A program made the translations under genes and the position numbers. 33,698 bases of DNA. It comes from an uncultured Acetobacteraceae bacterium. GTDB taxonomy: Bacteria > Pseudomonadota > Alphaproteobacteria > Acetobacterales > Acetobacteraceae. The stretch is taken from the NCBI GenBank assembly GCA_937902425.1, contig CALFNB010000226.1, positions 1 through 33,698 on the forward strand, written 5' to 3'. Positions 29,798-33,698 of the stretch are shown here, in pieces (within the stretch, counting starts at the first letter, position 1; every line of letters starts with the position of its first letter). A model generated the notes under the pieces. It was not told where the DNA came from, did not search any database, and saw nothing but the letters and a program-made list of their open reading frames with translations.

Positions 29798-32389
29798 ATG
29801 CTGAATCGCCTGCTCGCAGGCTTGGTTGATACCAGTCGCCGCCATGCTCTGCTCGTCTTGTTCGCCGGATCCCTGCTGGCGGTACTCGCGTGTGGCGTGG
29901 CGGCGACGCGCCTTGGGGTCAGCACCGACACCGACCAGATGTTCTCCGAAACGTTGCCCTGGCGCCGCAACGCGATCGAGATGAACAAGGACTTTCCCCA
30001 GTTCCGCGATCTGCTGGTCGCCGTGATCGACGCCAAGGAACCGGAACAGGCCGACACGACCGCCGACGCGTTGGCCGAGGCCCTGAGCCTCGATCAGGTA
30101 CATTTTCGCTCGGTTCGGCGTCCCGATACCTCACCGTATTTCGAGAACAACGGACTGCTGTTCCTCGATTTGCCGCAACTCACCGCGATCATGGACCGGA
30201 CGATCGACGCGCAGCCGTTTCTTGGGCAACTGGTGGCTGATCCAACCGCGCGCGGCCTGTTCTCGGCGCTGGCGCTTCTGGGAGTCGGTGTGACCCAGGC
30301 CGGCACCGATCTGACGCCTTATCAGGACGCGATTCTGGCGTTTCACGACGTGCTGGCCGACGCGGTCGCCGGCAAGCCGCGCCCGCTGTCCTGGCAGCAA
30401 CTGTTGGGGGCGGGCCTGTCGGACCTCGCCGGCAAGTACCGCTTCGTGCTGATCCAGCCGCGACAGAATTTCGGTGCGCTGGAGCCCGGCGGAGCGGCGA
30501 CGGCCGTGGTGCGCCATGCCATCAGCGAACTGGAATTCGTGAAAAGCGGTGACGCGCATGTGCGCATCACCGGTCAGGTGGCGCTGGCGGACGAGGAGTT
30601 CGCGACGGTCGCGCAGGGAGCGGTGGAAGGATTGATCGGCAGCGTGGTGCTGATCACGTTGTGGCTGTACCTGGCGGTACGGACGTGGCGGCTGATCGTG
30701 CCCATCCTGCTGACGTTGGGGCTGGGGCTGCTGCTGACCGTGTTGTTCGCGGCGGTGGCGGTCGGGACATTGAACCTCGTCTCGGTCGGGTTTGGCGTGA
30801 TGTTCGTGGGAATCGCCGTTGATTTCGCGATTCAGTTCGCGGTTCGCTACCGCGAATACCGCCACGTGATGGGCGATCCGGTACTGGGCTTGCGGCAAAC
30901 CGCGGCGCGGGCCGGCATGCAAATTCTCTGCGCCTCGCTGGCGACGGCGGCCGGCTTCCTCGCGTTCGTGCCGACCCCGTTTTCGGGTGTCGCCGAGCTT
31001 GGCCTGATCGCGGGCGGCGGCATGTTGATCGCCTTCATCTGCACGCTGACGGTCCTGCCCGCCGCCATCACCCTCTTCAATCCGCGCGACGGCGCCGCCG
31101 AGGTCGGCTTCTCCTGGGCTGCTCCGCTGGACACCTGGATCCAGAGCCATCACCGCTGGCTGCTGGCGGTCTTCGCCGCGTTGGTTGGCCTCGCGCTCGC
31201 GGTCGCGCCGCGGATGACGTTCGACTCCAATCCGCTGCACACCAAGAACCCGAACACCGAAGCAATGCGCACCTTGCGCGACCTGATCGATAACCCGCTG
31301 ACGGACCCGTACACCATCGACATCGTGGCGCCGGATGTTGGCACCGCGGATACTCTTGCCGAGCAACTGAAGCGGTTGCCGACGGTGTCGCAGGTGCGCG
31401 ACATCGACAGTTTCGTGCCGCGGGACCAGGCCAAAAAGCTCGCGGTGATCGCCGATGCGCGGACCATTCTGGCGCCGACGCTGTCGGCCGCGCCTCCGGT
31501 CGCGCCGATCACCGCGGATCAGGTGCGGATGGCGGCGCGTGTGGCACTGGGTCAGATCGATCCGGCGCTGCCGAAGCTGCCGAAGGATCATCCGCTCGCC
31601 GCCGTCGACGGCGATCTTCGTAAGTTGAGCGATGCGCCCGATGCCGTGGCGATGGCGGCGAACGACGCTTTGACGCGGTTTTTGCCGATGCAGCTGGATC
31701 ATCTGCGGGCGTCCATGACCGCCGGTAAGGTGACCCGCGCGGACATTCCCTCCGACATCGCGCGCGACTGGATATTGCCCGATGGCCGCGCGCGTTTGCA
31801 GGTACTGGGGAAGCCGGATTTGCGCGACGCCGGCGGCCTGGCGGAGTTCACCAGGGAGGTGATCCATCTCGCGCCCGACGCCGGCGGGCCCGCGGTCACC
31901 ATCGCCGCCACCAGCGCCACCATCGTGAATGCGTTCCGCACCGCGGCGGTGAGTGCATTGCTGGCGATCCTGGTGATCCTGTCGCTGATATTGCGGCGGC
32001 CGCTCGACGTCATTCTGGTGGCGGCGCCGCTGTTGCTGTCGGCGCTGCTGACGCTCTACGTCGCCGTGCTGCTGGGATTGGCGCTGAACTTCGCCAACAT
32101 CATCGCGCTGCCGTTGCTTCTGGGCGTGGGGGTGTCGTTCAACGTCTATTTCATCATGAACTGGCGCGCCGGCCGCACCGGGCCGCTCGGGTCCGCGACG
32201 GCGCGGGCGGTGCTGTTCTCGGCGCTGACCACCGGCACCGCGTTCGGCTCGCTGGCGCTGTCCGCCCACCCCGGTACCGCGAGCATGGGGGAGTTGCTTC
32301 TGATCAGCCTGGGCTGCACGCTCATCGCGAGTTTGGTATTCGTGCCGTCGCTGCTGGCGGCTCTGGGCCCGCCGCGGCCAGGAACCTGA
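29798..32389 (+). CDS. hpnN: Hopanoid-associated RND transporter
   Basis: The 863-residue product begins MLNRLLAGLVDTSRRHALLVL and continues with NTD-like STDTDQMFSETLPWRRNAI...FPQFRDLLVAVIDA, which match the opening of HpnN proteins. It has two sets of about six helices, centred near 250-450 and 700-860, separated by large periplasmic domains, as in the MMPL/RND fold. HpnN moves hopanoids from the inner to the outer membrane. The track start at 29738 adds 20 residues not expected for the family, although that ATG has the better ribosome-binding sequence; the start at 29798 is therefore a homology choice. No other hopanoid genes (shc, hpnC/D/E) occur in the window, so hpnN is separated from the usual cluster or is at its edge. 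Confidence 0.92.
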   Translation: MLNRLLAGLVDTSRRHALLVLFAGSLLAVLACGVAATRLGVSTDTDQMFSETLPWRRNAIEMNKDFPQFRDLLVAVIDAKEPEQADTTADALAEALSLDQVHFRSVRRPDTSPYFENNGLLFLDLPQLTAIMDRTIDAQPFLGQLVADPTARGLFSALALLGVGVTQAGTDLTPYQDAILAFHDVLADAVAGKPRPLSWQQLLGAGLSDLAGKYRFVLIQPRQNFGALEPGGAATAVVRHAISELEFVKSGDAHVRITGQVALADEEFATVAQGAVEGLIGSVVLITLWLYLAVRTWRLIVPILLTLGLGLLLTVLFAAVAVGTLNLVSVGFGVMFVGIAVDFAIQFAVRYREYRHVMGDPVLGLRQTAARAGMQILCASLATAAGFLAFVPTPFSGVAELGLIAGGGMLIAFICTLTVLPAAITLFNPRDGAAEVGFSWAAPLDTWIQSHHRWLLAVFAALVGLALAVAPRMTFDSNPLHTKNPNTEAMRTLRDLIDNPLTDPYTIDIVAPDVGTADTLAEQLKRLPTVSQVRDIDSFVPRDQAKKLAVIADARTILAPTLSAAPPVAPITADQVRMAARVALGQIDPALPKLPKDHPLAAVDGDLRKLSDAPDAVAMAANDALTRFLPMQLDHLRASMTAGKVTRADIPSDIARDWILPDGRARLQVLGKPDLRDAGGLAEFTREVIHLAPDAGGPAVTIAATSATIVNAFRTAAVSALLAILVILSLILRRPLDVILVAAPLLLSALLTLYVAVLLGLALNFANIIALPLLLGVGVSFNVYFIMNWRAGRTGPLGSATARAVLFSALTTGTAFGSLALSAHPGTASMGELLLISLGCTLIASLVFVPSLLAALGPPRPGT

Positions 32390-32409
32390 CGACGACTGGA
32401 GATGGTCAA

Positions 32410-32619
32410 ATGGCTTGCTCCGTGCCGATTTGTTACCTGCTGCACCGGGTCACCGCCGACGGGTCGGAGAGCCTGCTGATGGAACCCGATCTGGCGTCCG
32501 CGCTGACCGATGCCGTGTCCGATCCGGTGTGGCGTGTGGTGCGGATCACGTTTGGCCGGCAGACCGTGCTGGAAGGTGAGGACCTGGAAACCGCCATCGC
32601 CGAGAGACAAATCGCATGA
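32410..32619 (+). CDS. Small conserved-looking ORF coupled to the YggS gene
   Basis: The 69-residue product is a small soluble protein with a plausible alpha/beta pattern (VWRVVRITFGRQTVLEGEDLETAI). GGAGA lies seven bases before the ATG, and its stop overlaps the start of the next gene as ATGA, so translation is coupled. Composition is that of a real protein. I do not recognise the family. Confidence 0.72.
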   Translation: MACSVPICYLLHRVTADGSESLLMEPDLASALTDAVSDPVWRVVRITFGRQTVLEGEDLETAIAERQIA

Positions 32620-33278
32620 TCACCCTGCAAACCAACATCGCCGACAATCTGCGTCAGGTGCGGGAACGGATCGCCAATGCCGCGATCAGGGCCGGCCGTA
32701 AGCCCGAGGACGTGACCCTGGTGGCGGTGTCGAAAACCAAACCGATCGAGGCCGTGCGGGCCGCTCTGGCCGCCGGGCAGACCGTGTTCGGTGAGAACCG
32801 GGTGCAGGAGGCGGCCGAGAAATTTCCGTTGCCCGGGGCGACGCTGCACCTGATTGGCGGGCTGCAGACCAACAAAGCGCGCGACGCGGTGCGGATCGCC
32901 GATGTGATCGAGACGCTGGACCGGCCGCGGCTGGCCGAAGCGATTACCGCCGCGATGGCGAAGGAAGGCCGGTATCCGTCGTTGCTGATCGAGGTGAACG
33001 CGGGCGGGGAGGCGCAGAAGTCCGGAGTTCCGCGGGATGACGCCGATGCGTTCATCGCCGATTGCAAGGCACGCTTCGGGGACGGCTTGCTGGGGTTGAT
33101 GTGCATTCCGCCGCACGATGAGGATCCGCGGCCGCATTTCACGTGGCTCGCGGATCGCGCGGCACGGCATGGGTTGAAGGTGGTGTCGATGGGGATGTCG
33201 GCGGATTACGAGATCGCGATTGAATGTGGGGCGACGCTGGTGCGGGTGGGGACGGCGATCTTTGGCGGGAGGAGTTAG
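32616..33278 (+). CDS. YggS-family PLP-binding homeostasis protein
   Basis: The 220-residue product is a single alanine-racemase-like TIM barrel with the PLP lysine in VTLVAVSKTKP, then FGENRVQEAAEKF, LHLIGGLQTNKA and the C-terminal SMGMSADYEIAIECGATLVRVGTAIFG. YggS/PLPBP proteins bind pyridoxal 5'-phosphate and balance vitamin B6 and amino-acid pools; no catalytic reaction is established. In the LQTNK motif the usual His is Gly (IGGLQ rather than IGHLQ). Length is normal. It is the last gene of the hpnN-small ORF-yggS run. Confidence 0.95.
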   Translation: MITLQTNIADNLRQVRERIANAAIRAGRKPEDVTLVAVSKTKPIEAVRAALAAGQTVFGENRVQEAAEKFPLPGATLHLIGGLQTNKARDAVRIADVIETLDRPRLAEAITAAMAKEGRYPSLLIEVNAGGEAQKSGVPRDDADAFIADCKARFGDGLLGLMCIPPHDEDPRPHFTWLADRAARHGLKVVSMGMSADYEIAIECGATLVRVGTAIFGGRS

Positions 33279-33698
33279 GGGATTCTCCGTGGTGTCGCGC
33301 TGACGCCTGGCCAGCGGGCTCGAACGATTTAGTATTGTCATTGAGTTGGCCCGATGTTTCAGCACTCGCGCTACCAGGCATTTCGGGGGGTGGGGGAAGT
33401 TTGGCATGATTTGTGCGTGGGTGTCCCACTGCCTCGGCATTCTCGGGTGACAGGTACGAAGAAAGCAATCTTTACCACTAAGACACTAAGGCACTAAGAA
33501 GCATAGAAAATTTTTCCTTGCGACATTGGAACTGGACATACTGTTCCCTGTTCAGAACAGTACCGCGAAGAGTGCGTGTCTGATTATCCCTTTGCATGAC
33601 AGAGTGCGGCCCACGTATTGGCATGAACTTAGTGTCTTAGTGTCTCCTATGTTGATCCTTGCGTCCCCGACCTGAATAATCCGGGACGTTCGACCCCG
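33279..33698. other. Terminal non-coding region
   Basis: No convincing gene occurs in the last 420 bases. The minus-strand ORFs are Pro/Ser-rich shadows. The right half is AT-richer and holds a CACTAAG inverted-repeat element with an inner palindrome (separate entry). Confidence 0.6.
33476..33642. repeat. CACTAAG-type inverted-repeat element
   Basis: CACTAAGACACTAAG (33476-33490) is exactly inverted at 33628-33642, with an extra CACTAAG unit right after the left arm. Inside lies a perfect hairpin, TACTGTTC (33539-33546) with GAACAGTA (33555-33562) around eight bases. The element is AT-richer than the genes beside it. Elements built from CACTAAG or CACGAAG units are seen between genes in diverse bacteria; mobility is not shown here. 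Confidence 0.65.

Noticed and set aside
30131-32269. 712-codon minus-strand ORF
   Set aside because: Antisense to hpnN. Composition is Arg/Gln/His-rich and low in hydrophobic cores.
33539-33562. Possible LexA (SOS) box in the terminal palindrome
   Set aside because: It has GTTC/GAAC half-sites but not the GTTC-N7-GTTC spacing used in alphaproteobacteria, and no gene starts nearby.
33476-33642. Possible CRISPR array
   Set aside because: The CACTAAG units are short, irregular and inverted, with no regular spacers and no cas genes.

Overview
This 33.7 kb window is GC-rich bacterial chromosome. Codon use, an FNR-type box and a hopanoid transporter (HpnN) suggest an alphaproteobacterium, plausibly Acetobacteraceae/Rhodospirillales. 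That placement is inferred from gene style, not from a marker gene. Most long ORFs in the track are antisense or shifted shadows caused by the high GC content. I count about 31 well-supported protein genes, some weaker small ORFs and one probable gene remnant.

Region 1 (1-7.3 kb) is redox and sulfur metabolism. It holds a small membrane protein, a CBS-BON protein behind an exact FNR-type box with a well-spaced -10, and a persulfide dioxygenase-rhodanese fusion. An orphan MNT nucleotidyltransferase lies on the minus strand. A CcdA-like membrane protein has lost both redox cysteines. A 949-residue flavoenzyme fuses ferredoxin, NAD(P)/FAD oxidoreductase, BFD-like Fe-S and D-amino-acid-oxidase-type modules, which are usually separate HcnA/B/C-type subunits.

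Region 2 (7.3-12.8 kb) is accessory. After a repeat-bearing gap and a ThuA-like gene comes an island of visibly lower GC. It encodes an outer-membrane beta-barrel, an apparently exported caspase-family protease with a PEGA-like C-terminal part, and an unrecognised Gly-rich protein. Its upstream gap carries two strong inverted repeats. A FitA/VapB-VapC toxin-antitoxin pair with a perfect palindromic operator follows.

Region 3 (12.9-20.9 kb) is a catabolic cluster. A hydantoinase/dihydropyrimidinase-type amidohydrolase is divergent from a DAO-type flavoenzyme, a Rieske oxygenase, an acetoin-dehydrogenase-like E1alpha/E1beta/E2 set and a cupin. Together they suggest opening of a cyclic amide or imide, oxidation or demethylation, and oxidative cleavage of a 2-oxo compound or acetoin-like product. 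The substrate is not determined by the sequence.

Region 4 (21-27 kb) has an alpha/beta hydrolase overlapping emrA, a divergent emrB-like exporter, a proline-rich protein whose coding DNA carries a G-quadruplex-type repeat, a DUF2066 protein and a LysE-type exporter.

Region 5 (27.1-33.7 kb) has a three-gene membrane operon ending in a cytochrome b561-like protein, another alpha/beta hydrolase, hpnN, a small ORF coupled to a YggS-family PLP protein, and a terminal non-coding stretch with CACTAAG-type inverted repeats.
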